NCBI GenBank assembly: GCA_051656645.1
Contig: JBOGCH010000028.1
Coordinates: 1-60,966, forward strand
From: JBOGCH01 sp051656645
Lineage (GTDB): Bacteria > Bacteroidota > Bacteroidia > Bacteroidales > Marinifilaceae
Length of the DNA stretch: 60,966 nt
Direction of reading: 5' to 3'
The notes beneath the pieces are model-generated. The model was not told the origin of the DNA. It made no database searches and saw nothing but the letters and a program-made list of their open reading frames with translations. The translations under genes and the position numbers were made by a program. Shown piece by piece: positions 28,301 to 38,164 of this stretch. Position 1 is the stretch's first letter. Each line of letters opens with the position of its first letter.

Positions 28301-28661
28301 CGCATTATTTAATAAGGTCGAAAATATTTCTTTGAGCTCATTAAACTATAACCAAGATAAGCGGGCACTTTATGAACGATGGAAGGAACCTGGAGATATC
28401 GCTAAATTTAAAGATATTGCTAATGCTGCAAGTTCGCCAATGTCCTCTAGATTTGTGCAGAAGGAAAATGTGATATCAATGGAGTCTGTGAATATGGCTT
28501 ATGAGTTTATTGACGGATGGGTAAAACATGTAGGTTTTAGTAGTTTTAAAATCCAAGCTTCGATGCGTGATGTGTTTAGAGTATCTACGGTCAAAGCAGA
28601 AAGAGGAATCTATTATCCGTTTGCGCGTAATTTTGAATTAGGATTGGCGTTTAATTTTTAA
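25314..28661 (+). CDS. SusC/RagA-family TonB-dependent receptor with STN domain (locus 1)
   Basis: A 1115-residue outer-membrane importer. Order: signal peptide; STN signalling domain (about 42-110, LKLNDISVEQAIKSLESQVGCSLF); carboxypeptidase-regulatory-like domain (ISGTVKDNGGDYLPGVTIMLKGT); a TonB box region at EEVVVTG; plug with the SusC-type NGVVVVET; then the barrel, ending in an aromatic residue (AFNF). The STN domain shows it is a transducer that reports substrate to the FecR protein upstream. The substrate is not evident. Confidence 0.95.
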   Translation: MRHQLCKCSKDTFRRSFICTVALFLLGVVLFPIKVIADDNKTHQAVTLKLNDISVEQAIKSLESQVGCSLFINRDNVKMNSKLTLDIENATLQDAIKAIFGKGFTYQVVGDMIAVVEDKNPNTRSNKPETPVAQRKEISGTVKDNGGDYLPGVTIMLKGTTMGTTTDIDGKFNLFLPSVKDIVIVVTFVGMETQEIPYKGQQTLNIVMKPDAQEMEEVVVTGIFTRKKESFTGSASTYSVEELKSVGTQNILQSLKTLDPAFAVLENTLHGSDPNQLPNMEIRGKSSMLGVRDELEADPNQPLFILDGFESTLAVINDLDINRVESITILKDAASTAIYGSKAANGVVVVETVRPKSGKLMVNYSGNLNVSVPDLTSYNMMNASEKLEFEKLAGRYYPTPWKPTNEILLNQIYNDKLKSIESGVDTYWLSEPLRTGVNQKHSLYIQGGEGSFLFGLGAGYNGITGVMKTSLREVISGNIDLIYRKEKLLISNKSYFTNTKVGNPIVTFSDYVNANPYFQKLNEDGEVDKWLENNDFFKSPNPLWNDKQNSRNKGKEIKISNFLNVEYRPTDAIRIRGKLGLSHSNNEGEVFLSREDTQFENVALLRKGRYTSRTQKDDMFEGDITATYAKVLGRHTINAVLGGNMQSSKRIIQGYVTEGFPEGDFTYPSFSNGYPEGGRPLFQEIEKKSMNGYMNLGYAYANRYLMDFSLRRNGSSVFGSSKRYIGTWSVGLGWNLHNETLISDNLSWINFFKLRASIGNPANQNFDSGYTITTYNIGLSSLNYFGLGATIDRLGNADLDWQVTLDKNIGMDLTLFNRRFNVTADYYYKTTDPLLIAINMPESSGADVYRTNLGKQKSQGLTLSTSYFLVQNTSKRINWQIRANLRTQKTKLSDLGNKLNDFNQFGKGRNLVRYYDGADPDDIWVVRSGGIDPSTGRELFYDKDGNFTYDFSYDNEIIYGNTRPDYEGVFGSSVTIKGFSLSVNFRYQTGAYLKNTALFNKVENISLSSLNYNQDKRALYERWKEPGDIAKFKDIANAASSPMSSRFVQKENVISMESVNMAYEFIDGWVKHVGFSSFKIQASMRDVFRVSTVKAERGIYYPFARNFELGLAFNF

Positions 28662-30133
28662 TGAGAATAACTATGAAATCCAAGATAACTTTATTATTGC
28701 TAGTTACAATATTAGTAATACAATATGGGTGTGACGCATATTTAGATGTGAAGCCTAAGGATAAATATACGCAGGATCAGTTATTAAGTACCAAAGGTGG
28801 TTTTTATACGGCATTGAATGGTATTTATAGTAATCTTGCTTTGAGTTCATTATATGGAGAAAATTTAAGTTATAAATTTATTGACATATTAGGTAAACGT
28901 TATGCCGCAGTAACGAGTAGCGATTATATAACATCTCTTAATGCCTATGCTTATGGAGATAAAGATGTTGCCAATACACTACGAGGAATTTGGGCAAAAT
29001 CCTATAATACAATACTGAATGCAAATGTTTTATTGGAAAGTGTTAAGGCTCAAGAGGGAATCCTTACGGTAAAGGAAGCGCAACGTATGGAAGGTGAGTT
29101 GTTAGCTATTAGAGCGTTTTTACATTTGGATATGTTACGTCTTTTTGGACCTGTATATTCTAGAAATGCTGATAAATTAGCCATACCTTACAATGATGTG
29201 AGTACTATTCGTAATTTACCTCTTTTATCGGCCGATACAATTTTAAATTATAAAATTATTCCCGACTTAGAATCAGCAGAAAAATTACTAAAGGATACAG
29301 ATCCTGTTGTTTCTCATGGCGTCATGGGACCTGATGATTCGGACGAAGTGAATGATAGCTTTAGACAGCTTCGACTAAACTATTACGCAGTAAAAGCATT
29401 AAAAGCTAGAGCTCTTTTATATGGAGGCGATAAAGAGAATGCATTGTTGGCAGCAAATGATGTGATTGAAGATAATAATGTGAAGACTTTCTTTCCATTT
29501 GTTGATCCAAATAAGCTGTTAGCCAACAACATTAATCCCGATAGAGTATTTTCCACCGAGAGCTTTTTTGGAATATATAATAAATATCGCAATAACATAT
29601 ATACCTATACTTTCAGTCCTGATAATGTTGGGAATAATTTACTTCAACCTAAGGTGGATTTTATTACAGCGTTATTTTCGGGGGAATCTCAGGATTATCG
29701 TCTACAATCGCAATGGTCAAAATCATCTTCAGCGGGCGTAACAGGCGATATCTTTGTCAAATTTCAAGGAATTAAAGATGATAAAAACGAGTTGTTTTAT
29801 GGTACATATATGCCGCTAATCCGCCTTAGTGAGATGTATTATATAGCGGCAGAATGTGAGACAGACCTAGCGGAACGGACAAGACGTTTAAATGAGATAC
29901 GGGAAAAAAGAGGAGTTCCTGCGTTAACGTTTAGCAAAGAGAGTGATTTTCTAACAGCCTTACGCAAAGAGTATTTAAAAGAATTTGTAGGAGAGGGACA
30001 AATATTTTACTTGTATAAACGCTTATATGTAAACATATTGAAAACAGAAAATGGCTATGATGGTACGGACGTAAAAGTTAGCGATGCGGTGTTAGTACCG
30101 CCTCTACCACAAAGTGAATTAGAAAACCGATAA
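28661..30133 (+). CDS. SusD/RagB-family lipoprotein (locus 1)
   Basis: A 490-residue surface lipoprotein. Its ATG overlaps the last base of the SusC stop. The lipobox is YGC; YLDVKPKDKYTQDQLLS and FYTALNGIYSNLA are the usual SusD N-terminus; LAIRAFLHLDMLRLFGPVYSR is the TPR core; RLSEMYYIAAECE and the EYLKEFVGEGQIFYLYKR block complete the family pattern. It forms the lid over the SusC barrel and binds the nutrient. An alternative start is the ATG at 28673. Confidence 0.95.
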   Translation: MRITMKSKITLLLLVTILVIQYGCDAYLDVKPKDKYTQDQLLSTKGGFYTALNGIYSNLALSSLYGENLSYKFIDILGKRYAAVTSSDYITSLNAYAYGDKDVANTLRGIWAKSYNTILNANVLLESVKAQEGILTVKEAQRMEGELLAIRAFLHLDMLRLFGPVYSRNADKLAIPYNDVSTIRNLPLLSADTILNYKIIPDLESAEKLLKDTDPVVSHGVMGPDDSDEVNDSFRQLRLNYYAVKALKARALLYGGDKENALLAANDVIEDNNVKTFFPFVDPNKLLANNINPDRVFSTESFFGIYNKYRNNIYTYTFSPDNVGNNLLQPKVDFITALFSGESQDYRLQSQWSKSSSAGVTGDIFVKFQGIKDDKNELFYGTYMPLIRLSEMYYIAAECETDLAERTRRLNEIREKRGVPALTFSKESDFLTALRKEYLKEFVGEGQIFYLYKRLYVNILKTENGYDGTDVKVSDAVLVPPLPQSELENR

Positions 30134-30144
30134 ACAAATTTGAC

Positions 30145-30975
30145 ATGAATAAGATATTATATTGGACAATACTTACCGTAGGAGTACTGGTGTCTTGTCA
30201 GACGGAAGAAATAGATGTTTTTGATGCAGAAGATAATGGGATTTATTTTCAACGTGTTGCAACAACCTCTCCGGGATCAACAAATGTTATTTACACCGAT
30301 TCATTGACCTTTACTTTTGCTGGAGCAGCTGCGAGTAAAAAATACTCAGTTTATTCGGCTCCAGTAGTAACAATGGGTAAGGTTAGAGACTACGATAGAA
30401 AATTTAAAATAGTAGTTGATGAAGAGTCTAATGCCATAAGAGGTACTCATTATGATATAGACGTTGATACTTTGCTCATAAAAGCAGGCAATAGTAAAGG
30501 AACTGTTCCCGTAAAGTTTTACAGAACGGATGATTTATTGACAAGCACGATGAGACTTAAGCTCCGTCTTGAGGAAAATGAACATTTTAAGTTTACTATT
30601 CAGGATTATAAAGCAAGTAACAACTGGCAACAGAATAGCGGAACTTTAAGCGGTTTAACATGGGTATTTAGATTCAATGAGCAATATACGCAAAGCTTTT
30701 TCTACAGAACTGTAGCTTATAAATATCTTGGCCCATGGTCTCCTAAGAAATTTATGTTATTGAACGATTTAATGGGTTGGACAAATGCCGATTGGAACAA
30801 AGGTGTACAAGCGGGAGCCAAAATAACTGCGGGTAGACTAGAATTTGTGACTAAGGAGTTTAAAAAGTATTTACAGCAGATGGCCGATGATGGGACACCA
30901 ATAACAGACATCGATGGCTCATATATGCAATTACCTTCGCCAAATACCGTTGATTACTCTAAATATGAATCATAA
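30145..30975 (+). CDS. DUF4843 lipoprotein
   Basis: A 276-residue lipoprotein (lipobox VSC, Cys18). The mature part opens with a DNGIYFQ block and TDSLTFTFAGA, then two beta-sandwich-like segments with RDYDRKFKIVVDEESNAIRGTHYDI, the pattern of DUF4843 proteins that accompany SusC/SusD pairs. Probably a surface accessory that binds the same ligand. 11 bases after the SusD stop. Confidence 0.8.
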   Translation: MNKILYWTILTVGVLVSCQTEEIDVFDAEDNGIYFQRVATTSPGSTNVIYTDSLTFTFAGAAASKKYSVYSAPVVTMGKVRDYDRKFKIVVDEESNAIRGTHYDIDVDTLLIKAGNSKGTVPVKFYRTDDLLTSTMRLKLRLEENEHFKFTIQDYKASNNWQQNSGTLSGLTWVFRFNEQYTQSFFYRTVAYKYLGPWSPKKFMLLNDLMGWTNADWNKGVQAGAKITAGRLEFVTKEFKKYLQQMADDGTPITDIDGSYMQLPSPNTVDYSKYES

Positions 30976-30988
30976 AATAGAAATTGCT

Positions 30989-32587
30989 ATGAAACGAAAT
31001 AAATGGACACTGCTTTTGTATTTTATATTATTACAATGGAGCTGTTATGAAGATAAAGGAAACTACGACTATTCGGAAGTTGCCGATATCACTTTTGAAA
31101 ATGTGCCCGCTACGATAGAGCGTGTGAGTAGGATTGACAATATAGAGATTTCTCCAATTATCATGTCATCTACAGAGGGAGAAATAAAGGAAGGGAATCC
31201 TAATTTTCAGATTAGCTATAAGCTAGAGCTGAAGAATGGTGGAAATATTGTTACCAACTCTAAATGGGTAGTGTTAAATCCCAATGGCGAATGGAACCTG
31301 TGTGTTCCTGCTGAATATGCCGCCAATGCTTATATATGCTGGATAGCTGTAAAGGATATTAGGACAGGACGTGAAACATCAATGTATACAGATGTCAAGA
31401 TAACCTCTAATACATACGAGGGATGGATGGTGTTATGCAATGAAGGTACTAATAACAGAGCTAGAATGGATATGATCTCAGTATTGACTAAAGAGCGAAT
31501 TGAAACAAGTCATGATTTATTGTCCGTTCTAGGAATGCCCGAATCAACGCATGGATTGATGATGGCATGGTATCCTAATACAAGTAGTAACGTTAATGAT
31601 TTAATTTATTGTGTAACGGGCAACGGAACCTACAAATTAAATAGAGAAACGTTGAAAACAGATGCGTCTTGGGAAATCAGTAATACTGACTTCATTATTC
31701 CTCTAGCTAATAATGAGCACGTTGCCTATTGGACAACTCTTAATGATGGAAATTCAGCAAGATCTTGTGCTAATTTTTGTGTAACCAATAAAGGCAATGT
31801 ATACTATCAGGATATGACGGTGTCTGGAGGTGCTTTTGAACAACCTATAAATACCTCTGTACAGGGTGGTGAGGTAGAGTTTAAAGTTGCTCCGTTTGTT
31901 GGTATCAGTGAGGAACGTCCAGGGAATGGCAAAAGTGCATTGTTTTATGATATTGACAATAAGCGCTTCGTGAGCTGGGCATCAGGAACGGCAGCAGGTA
32001 AAAGAACGTTAAAAGCATTGCCAAATCCTGCAAATGGTATGTTTAGTTTTCAAACTGGGAAAAAGATAGTCTATATGGAAAGTACTCGTTTTTCGGGTGG
32101 TGTTGTGTATACTATTTTGCAAGATGCAAATGGGCGCCGATCGATTTACGGCGTAAATATGGCGGGTTCAAGTTTTACTCAAACCTACTATAAGGAGAAT
32201 TTAGATGCCGCAGACTTTGATAAAGCAGAGTATTTTGCATTCCATTCTCAATTCCCAATTATGTTTTATTCAGCGGGGAATAAAGTATATATGTATAATC
32301 TAGGTACACATGTAACAACGCCAGTGATACAAGGGAATGAATCAATAACAATGCTTAAGTTTAATTTATATAGACAGCCTAATTTGACAAAGTTAAGTGA
32401 CCAATCGGAAGAGTTTATGGCACGTCAATTTGAACTGATGGTGGGATCATACAATACAGATGAACCACTAAATGGAGGTAAATTAACATTCTATACTGTT
32501 GACGGAATAAATAACACCGTAAATAAAAAGATTCATTATAGCGGATTTGCAAAAATTAATGATGTTGTGTATAGAGAGCGAAGATAG
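30989..32587 (+). CDS. PKD-like family lipoprotein
   Basis: A 532-residue lipoprotein (lipobox WSC) starting CYEDKGNYDYSEV, the hallmark of the PKD-like lipoproteins found at the end of SusCD-DUF4843 operons. The N-terminal part is Ig/PKD-like; the rest may form a propeller, with repeats such as GWMVLCNEGTNNRARMD and an FYDIDNKRFVSW segment. The start at 30989 gives a proper signal peptide; the open frame reaches back into the DUF4843 gene but is not signal-like. Likely a surface substrate-binding or scaffold protein. A terminator follows. Confidence 0.8.
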   Translation: MKRNKWTLLLYFILLQWSCYEDKGNYDYSEVADITFENVPATIERVSRIDNIEISPIIMSSTEGEIKEGNPNFQISYKLELKNGGNIVTNSKWVVLNPNGEWNLCVPAEYAANAYICWIAVKDIRTGRETSMYTDVKITSNTYEGWMVLCNEGTNNRARMDMISVLTKERIETSHDLLSVLGMPESTHGLMMAWYPNTSSNVNDLIYCVTGNGTYKLNRETLKTDASWEISNTDFIIPLANNEHVAYWTTLNDGNSARSCANFCVTNKGNVYYQDMTVSGGAFEQPINTSVQGGEVEFKVAPFVGISEERPGNGKSALFYDIDNKRFVSWASGTAAGKRTLKALPNPANGMFSFQTGKKIVYMESTRFSGGVVYTILQDANGRRSIYGVNMAGSSFTQTYYKENLDAADFDKAEYFAFHSQFPIMFYSAGNKVYMYNLGTHVTTPVIQGNESITMLKFNLYRQPNLTKLSDQSEEFMARQFELMVGSYNTDEPLNGGKLTFYTVDGINNTVNKKIHYSGFAKINDVVYRERR

Positions 32588-32612
32588 TGGTTGTTTATTT
32601 TATACGTAGTGA

Positions 32613-32651
32613 ATGGTCGGCATTATATAAATATAGTGCCGGCCATTTTTT
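32613..32651 (+). terminator. Intrinsic terminator of SusCD locus 1
   Basis: ATGGTCGGCA (32613-32622) pairs with TGCCGGCCAT (32637-32646) with one T-G pair; six T follow. Confidence 0.93.
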
Positions 32652-32671
32652 ATTGATTATTTGTTAAGGAT

Positions 32672-32703
32672 TTTGTATGTATAATAAAATACCTTTACCT
32701 TTA
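32672..32703 (+). promoter_or_regulatory. Candidate promoter for the locus 2 sigma factor
   Basis: TTTG (32672-32675) and TACCTTTA (32696-32703) are 20 bases apart, close to the Bacteroidota consensus, and lie about 25 bases before the sigma factor start. An overlapping second TACCTTTA is at 32690-32697. Confidence 0.55.
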
Positions 32704-32725
32704 ACATCGTAATATATGGACAGTG

Positions 32726-33286
32726 ATGGTGCAAGGATTAGATATTAAGGGTATAAATAATCAAAATATGGCTGCTTGGGAGTTGCTTTATAAGCAATTC
32801 TACTCTGCTCTTTGTGTTTATGCTGTCCGTTTTATCCAAGATGAGGACGTAGTAAAAGATATTGTGCAAGATACCCTAGTGCGCACTTGGACATTAAAAA
32901 AGCAATTTTCCGACGAAGCTTCCATTACATGGTATTTTTATAGAGCTGTACATAACAATTGTTTATATTACCTCAGAAACAACAAGAGAATTGATTACAC
33001 AGTACAGATTAATGAGTTTGAGGATTCGCTTACAGAAGATGAATTTACTGATATGATACTAGATGAGTGTTGTAGGCAGTTGCTAAATGTAATAGATAAA
33101 TTGCCTAAAGAGCAGAAGCATGTTATGCAGTTGACGCTTGAGGGATTCTCGGGAGCCGAAATTGCAGAGAAGTTGGGTATTAGTATATCTACAGTGAAGA
33201 CACATAAATACAGAAGTTTTAAATATATCCGTAGAAATGTTGATAGTCCATTAATCTATTTACTATCCATTATTCAGCAACAATAA
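32726..33286 (+). CDS. ECF sigma factor of SusCD locus 2
   Basis: A 186-residue ECF factor: region 2 as YAVRFIQDEDVVKDIVQDTLVRTW, region 4 as LPKEQKHVMQLTLEGFSGAEIAEKLGISISTVKTHKYRSFKYI. It differs enough from the first sigma factor to expect separate promoters. The ATG at 32726 directly follows an in-frame GTG. It pairs with the FecR protein downstream. Confidence 0.93.
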   Translation: MVQGLDIKGINNQNMAAWELLYKQFYSALCVYAVRFIQDEDVVKDIVQDTLVRTWTLKKQFSDEASITWYFYRAVHNNCLYYLRNNKRIDYTVQINEFEDSLTEDEFTDMILDECCRQLLNVIDKLPKEQKHVMQLTLEGFSGAEIAEKLGISISTVKTHKYRSFKYIRRNVDSPLIYLLSIIQQQ

Positions 33287-33408
33287 TTTATTTCTTGTTA
33301 AGTTGTTCCTAAGACAGCGAAGTATAAAGATATTTTTTTAGAAAAAAGATATCTTTTTTGTCATACCTAATAAGATGTTTGCATTTATAATATATACCGT
33401 GATACACT

Positions 33409-34560
33409 ATGAATAAGAATCTTTACCGTATAGCGCAACTTTTGATGTTACAAAAAGCAGATATTGCTAGTAAGCATGAAAATGTGGAATTAACCGATTA
33501 TGTAAATACGGATATACAAAATGATGTTTTAAACAACTTGGATTCTAATTATTTATCTTCTTATAAGAAAAAGGAAGACAAGTTTGATTCTCAGAAAGGA
33601 TGGGAGAGATTCGTTGCGGTGACCTATAACAAGAAAAGAAGGTTAATGTGGTGGCAAACGTCTGTCGCAGCAAGTGTAGCTCTCTTATTATTTTGTAGTG
33701 TCTTATTGTACATGAATGGCGGAGAGAATGTGTCACATCAAAACATAGCTATCAATTCGGATACTTTAAATAGAGTAGACAAGCAGCGTGCTATTGTCAA
33801 ATTAGCTGATGGACGCGAAATTATGATAGATGGAGAAAAAAATAACATAAAAGTTGATGAGGGGGTAGATATAGCTTTCAATGATGGTGTTATTGATTAT
33901 ACGTTATCACGATCTGAGAAAAAGCTTGAGTATAATGAACTTCAAGTGCCAAAAGGCGGAGAGTGTTTTATACGCTTGTCCGATGGGACAAAAGTATGGG
34001 TAAACGCACAAAGTAATTTACGTTATCCTATTGAATTCATAGGGGAGGAGAGAAAGGTTACGTTGCAAGGTGAAGCGTATTTCGAAGTGGTTGCGGATAG
34101 TAAACCTTTTGTTGTAGAGACCTCCTCAGGAACCGTAAATGTGCTTGGTACCACATTCGCCGTTAAGGCGTACGAAGAGGATGATGAGGTGTTGACAACT
34201 TTGGTGTCTGGGAAAGTCCGTTTCAATGGTCACACGTCAGTTGAGTTATATCCTGGAGAGCAGGCTGTGGCTAATAAAGAGGGGAGCGTAGTAAAACGCG
34301 AAGTAAATATCGATGAATATATAGGATGGAAAGAGAGTGTATATGTATTTAGAGATAAACGCCTGGAAGATATAGTAAAAGATCTAAGCAGATGGTATGA
34401 CATATCGGTATTCTTTCAGTACTCTGATATGAGAGACATTTGTTTTACGGGTAGTGTAAAACGCTATGCAACCATAGATCAATTTTTAGAGGCATTAAAA
34501 AGGACAGAAAATCTAGAATATAAAAAAGAAGGAAATGTAATACAATTCTATCGACGCTAA
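33409..34560 (+). CDS. FecR-type anti-sigma factor of locus 2
   Basis: A 383-residue membrane protein with the same plan as the first FecR: cytosolic N-terminus, helix SVAASVALLLFCSVLLYM near residue 85, FecR domain with VPKGGECFIRLSDGTKVWVNAQSNLRYP, and C-terminal DUF4974 (FRDKRLEDIVKDLSRWYDISVFF). It carries the STN signal of the following receptor to the sigma factor. Confidence 0.93.
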   Translation: MNKNLYRIAQLLMLQKADIASKHENVELTDYVNTDIQNDVLNNLDSNYLSSYKKKEDKFDSQKGWERFVAVTYNKKRRLMWWQTSVAASVALLLFCSVLLYMNGGENVSHQNIAINSDTLNRVDKQRAIVKLADGREIMIDGEKNNIKVDEGVDIAFNDGVIDYTLSRSEKKLEYNELQVPKGGECFIRLSDGTKVWVNAQSNLRYPIEFIGEERKVTLQGEAYFEVVADSKPFVVETSSGTVNVLGTTFAVKAYEEDDEVLTTLVSGKVRFNGHTSVELYPGEQAVANKEGSVVKREVNIDEYIGWKESVYVFRDKRLEDIVKDLSRWYDISVFFQYSDMRDICFTGSVKRYATIDQFLEALKRTENLEYKKEGNVIQFYRR

Positions 34561-34589
34561 GAAACAATAAAACCATATAAAATAATCTT

Positions 34590-37500
34590 ATGAACCTAAC
34601 TAATCAACTTGTTACGGATTGGTGTTGTAATTTAAAAAGAACACTTCCGTATATGATGGCTTTTGCATTAAATTTTGCAGTCTGCGAGACGCCTTTGGCG
34701 CAAGCAGCCTCCAAAATTGATGCAGGAAGAGTATCAATGAAAATGAATAAAGTAACGCTACAAGAATTTATTGAGAGCGTAAAAAAAGAAACGGGAATTG
34801 ATTTTCTGTATTCGGCTGGTTTGTTTAATGGCAGCGATGTTGTAAGCGTTGAGGCTACCGATAAGCCTATGATAGAATTGCTTGATGAGGTATTGAACAG
34901 TCGCGGATATGTATGCGACTATCAAGATGATATTGTCGTAGTACGTAAAAATCCCAATGCCGTATTAGTTGCTCCGCAACAAAAATACAGAACAGTAAGT
35001 GGTGTTGTAAAGGATGCTGAAGGATTAACTCTTCCGGGAGTGTCAGTAATATTAAAAGGCACATCGTTGGGTGTTGCAACTGACATTAATGGACAGTACC
35101 AAATTAAAATTCCGGACAGAAACGATGTATCGTTGATATTTTCTTTTGTAGGTATGTCACCTACCGAAATTAAGGTTGGTACAAAAGCATCTTTGAATGT
35201 AGTACTACAACCCGATTCTAAAATATTGGAGGATGTTGTAATCACCGGTTATCAGACAATCTCCAAGGAGCGTGCCACAGGATCGTTTGCCGTTTTAACC
35301 TCTAAGGATTATGAACAAAAACTACAAACCAGTGTCCTTGATCGTTTAGAAGGAATGGTTGCGGGTGTTGTTAGTTATAATGATAAAATACAAATACGAG
35401 GAATTTCTACTCTTTATGGAAATGAGCAACCATTATATGTAGTTGATGGCATGCCTTATGAAGGAAGTATTGATGCTATTAACCCATCTGATATTTCGAA
35501 TGTAACAGTGTTGAAGGATGCTACTGCTGCTTCCATATATGGTGCACGCGCAACCAATGGTGTTATCGTAATTACGACAAAAAATGGTGCTTTTGCCAAT
35601 AAAAAATTATCCGTTAGTTATAACGGGAGCGTACGTTTTGAACCAGTACCCGATATTGACTATTTGGAACTGATGAATAGCGAAGAGTTAGTGCAAATGC
35701 AAGTTGATGGTTTTAACTATTACCATACACCTACTCCCAATAAGCGTAACTCGCAGAATGAGGTATTTGAGATAATGTACAAATTAAAGAATGAAGAAAT
35801 ATCTCAACAAGAGGCCGATAGTCAATTAGCCATATTAAAGTCTCAAGATAGACGTTCGCAAGTAAAAGATGAATTGTTACGTACAGCTATAAAGCATCAG
35901 CACAATCTCTCTTTCTCAGGAGGATCAGAGAATAATAGTTATATGTTTTCTATAAATTATTTGGGAAATAATACGCATGAAAAAACAATTAGTAATGAGC
36001 GCATAGGTATCTCTTTAAAGGATAATATGAAACTTGCTCAATGGTTAACTGCAGACTTAGGTGTAAACGCAAGCTTTACCTCGGGTGGTGGACATAATGG
36101 AATTAGCGCCCGACCAAGAGGAGTAAATAGCTATATGGGAGGTGCTGGAACTTCGGGGGCATTAGGCCTATACACGTCGGGATTAAGCTATCAAATGCTA
36201 CGCGATGAGGATGGAAATGCATTGACGTTACGTAAAAACAAATCCGAATATGAGTTGGATAGATTAACATCCATTGGGTTGTATGATGAACGTAACTATG
36301 GTATCAGTGAATTAAATAGAGCGAAACTAGAAGCGAAATCATCATATTATCGTTTACAAGGGGGCTTAACATTTAAAATTGTTGATGGATTGACTGTTGA
36401 CTTAAAATATCAGAATGAGAATACCGTTATAAAAAATAGACAACTATTCAATAAAGATGCATATGTTGTTCGTAACATGATTAACGATGCTGCAACATAC
36501 AATAAGACGAAAGATGAAATAACATACAATATTCCAGAGGGTGGACAACTTCAAGAAAGTCGGGCAGATATTTTTTCATATACTATGCGTGCCCAAGTGA
36601 ACTACAATAAAATTCTTGCTAAACGTCACGCATTGTCTATATTAGCGGGAGCTGAGCGTCGCTTAGTCCGTACAACATCAACAAATCGTTATTTATTTGG
36701 ATACGATGATAATAGTTTAGCCTACAAGCCTATTAATCCATTAATATTGAGTCCGGTTACAGGAACAGAAGCTGTGAACGGTTCATATAATTGGGTAGAT
36801 GCAAGTTATAACAATCAATACCATGACGAGGATCGCTATGTGTCATTCTATGGAAACGGATCATATACTTTTGATGAGCGCTATGCCTTAACTGCAAGTG
36901 TACGTATGGATCAGTCTAATCTATTTGGAACCGATCCGAAGTACCAATACAAACCTCTTTGGAGTTTTGGTGCTAGTTGGTTTATAGCTCAGGAAGGTTT
37001 TATGAGCGAGGTTGAATGGTTAAGTCGTTTAAATCTACGTGCCACTTATGGTATTAACGGGAATATTTCAAAGCAATCGGGACCATATTTAACAGTAGCA
37101 GATGCCGGTTATAGTAGTTGGACAAATGCTTTTTCTGCAAGTATATTAAGTCCTCCAAATCCTGAGCTACGTTGGGAAAAAACTGCAGTAACAAATATAG
37201 GGTTGGACTTTGCAGTATTGAATAACCGTATTAGTGGATCGGTAGAATACTACAATAAGAAGAGTACAGATTTACTTGGGTATATGAATACAGACCCAAC
37301 CATTGGATGGTCAAGTTTAATGCTTAACTACGGAAGTATGTATAACAGAGGCGTCGAAGTAGCTCTTTCAACTACAAACGTCAAAGCAGGTAACTTCAGA
37401 TGGAATTCTATGGTAAATTTCTCATATAATAAAAACCGTATAGTGGATATTGAGGATACTGATAACAGAGTGTGGAGTTATGTTTCTCGAAGAGTAAATA

Positions 37501-38153
37501 CCGTAGATAAACCGTATAATAGCTTATATAGTTATAAATGGGCCGGACTAAATCCTGAAAATGGTGCTCCTCAGGTGTATAATGAGAAAGGTGAACTAAG
37601 TGGTAATGTTCAGAGCTTAGATGCTTTAGTGTATTCCGGAACAACAATACCGCCTTATTCGGCATCCTTTACCAATAAATTTGCTTACAAAGGCCTATCA
37701 TTATCAGTGATGTTTATTTACAATGGTGGACATGTATTGCGTGATGCCGTGGATTATCTCTCAGGAGCACCGGGTGCTAATGCTTCCAAACGTTCTTTAA
37801 ATTATTGGCGTAATCCTGGCGATGAATTAAATCCCGATGTTATTCCTGCTATGAATCGTTCTGCTAGTTATCAAGCTAAACAAGTTTGGTATGCTGCAGA
37901 TGTAAATGTACTAAAAGCGGACTACATAAAATTGCGTGAGTTAACGTTTGGTTATGAATTACCTAAATCAATGATTCAGAAAATTGGCGTAGCCAATATG
38001 TCTGTAAATCTACAAATCAACGATTTGTGGTGGTGGGCAGCTAATGACAAAGGTATCGATCCCGAGGCATACGCAACAACAGGTTATAATATTGGTAGCA
38101 GAACACTACCTAAACCAACTACTTATACATTAGGTGTAGGTATTAACTTTTAA
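34590..38153 (+). CDS. SusC/RagA-family TonB-dependent receptor with STN domain (locus 2)
   Basis: A 1187-residue outer-membrane receptor. After the signal peptide, the STN domain spans about residues 45-115 (MKMNKVTLQEFIESVKKETG), followed by the regulatory-like beta domain (VSGVVKDAEGLTLPGVSVILKGTSLGVATD), a TonB box around EDVVITGY, the plug (QIRGISTLYGNEQPLYVVDGMP) and the barrel ending GINF. It is the transport and signalling partner of sigma factor/FecR set 2 and of the next SusD. The substrate cannot be inferred. Confidence 0.95.
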   Translation: MNLTNQLVTDWCCNLKRTLPYMMAFALNFAVCETPLAQAASKIDAGRVSMKMNKVTLQEFIESVKKETGIDFLYSAGLFNGSDVVSVEATDKPMIELLDEVLNSRGYVCDYQDDIVVVRKNPNAVLVAPQQKYRTVSGVVKDAEGLTLPGVSVILKGTSLGVATDINGQYQIKIPDRNDVSLIFSFVGMSPTEIKVGTKASLNVVLQPDSKILEDVVITGYQTISKERATGSFAVLTSKDYEQKLQTSVLDRLEGMVAGVVSYNDKIQIRGISTLYGNEQPLYVVDGMPYEGSIDAINPSDISNVTVLKDATAASIYGARATNGVIVITTKNGAFANKKLSVSYNGSVRFEPVPDIDYLELMNSEELVQMQVDGFNYYHTPTPNKRNSQNEVFEIMYKLKNEEISQQEADSQLAILKSQDRRSQVKDELLRTAIKHQHNLSFSGGSENNSYMFSINYLGNNTHEKTISNERIGISLKDNMKLAQWLTADLGVNASFTSGGGHNGISARPRGVNSYMGGAGTSGALGLYTSGLSYQMLRDEDGNALTLRKNKSEYELDRLTSIGLYDERNYGISELNRAKLEAKSSYYRLQGGLTFKIVDGLTVDLKYQNENTVIKNRQLFNKDAYVVRNMINDAATYNKTKDEITYNIPEGGQLQESRADIFSYTMRAQVNYNKILAKRHALSILAGAERRLVRTTSTNRYLFGYDDNSLAYKPINPLILSPVTGTEAVNGSYNWVDASYNNQYHDEDRYVSFYGNGSYTFDERYALTASVRMDQSNLFGTDPKYQYKPLWSFGASWFIAQEGFMSEVEWLSRLNLRATYGINGNISKQSGPYLTVADAGYSSWTNAFSASILSPPNPELRWEKTAVTNIGLDFAVLNNRISGSVEYYNKKSTDLLGYMNTDPTIGWSSLMLNYGSMYNRGVEVALSTTNVKAGNFRWNSMVNFSYNKNRIVDIEDTDNRVWSYVSRRVNTVDKPYNSLYSYKWAGLNPENGAPQVYNEKGELSGNVQSLDALVYSGTTIPPYSASFTNKFAYKGLSLSVMFIYNGGHVLRDAVDYLSGAPGANASKRSLNYWRNPGDELNPDVIPAMNRSASYQAKQVWYAADVNVLKADYIKLRELTFGYELPKSMIQKIGVANMSVNLQINDLWWWAANDKGIDPEAYATTGYNIGSRTLPKPTTYTLGVGINF

Positions 38154-38164
38154 ATCCATTTAAT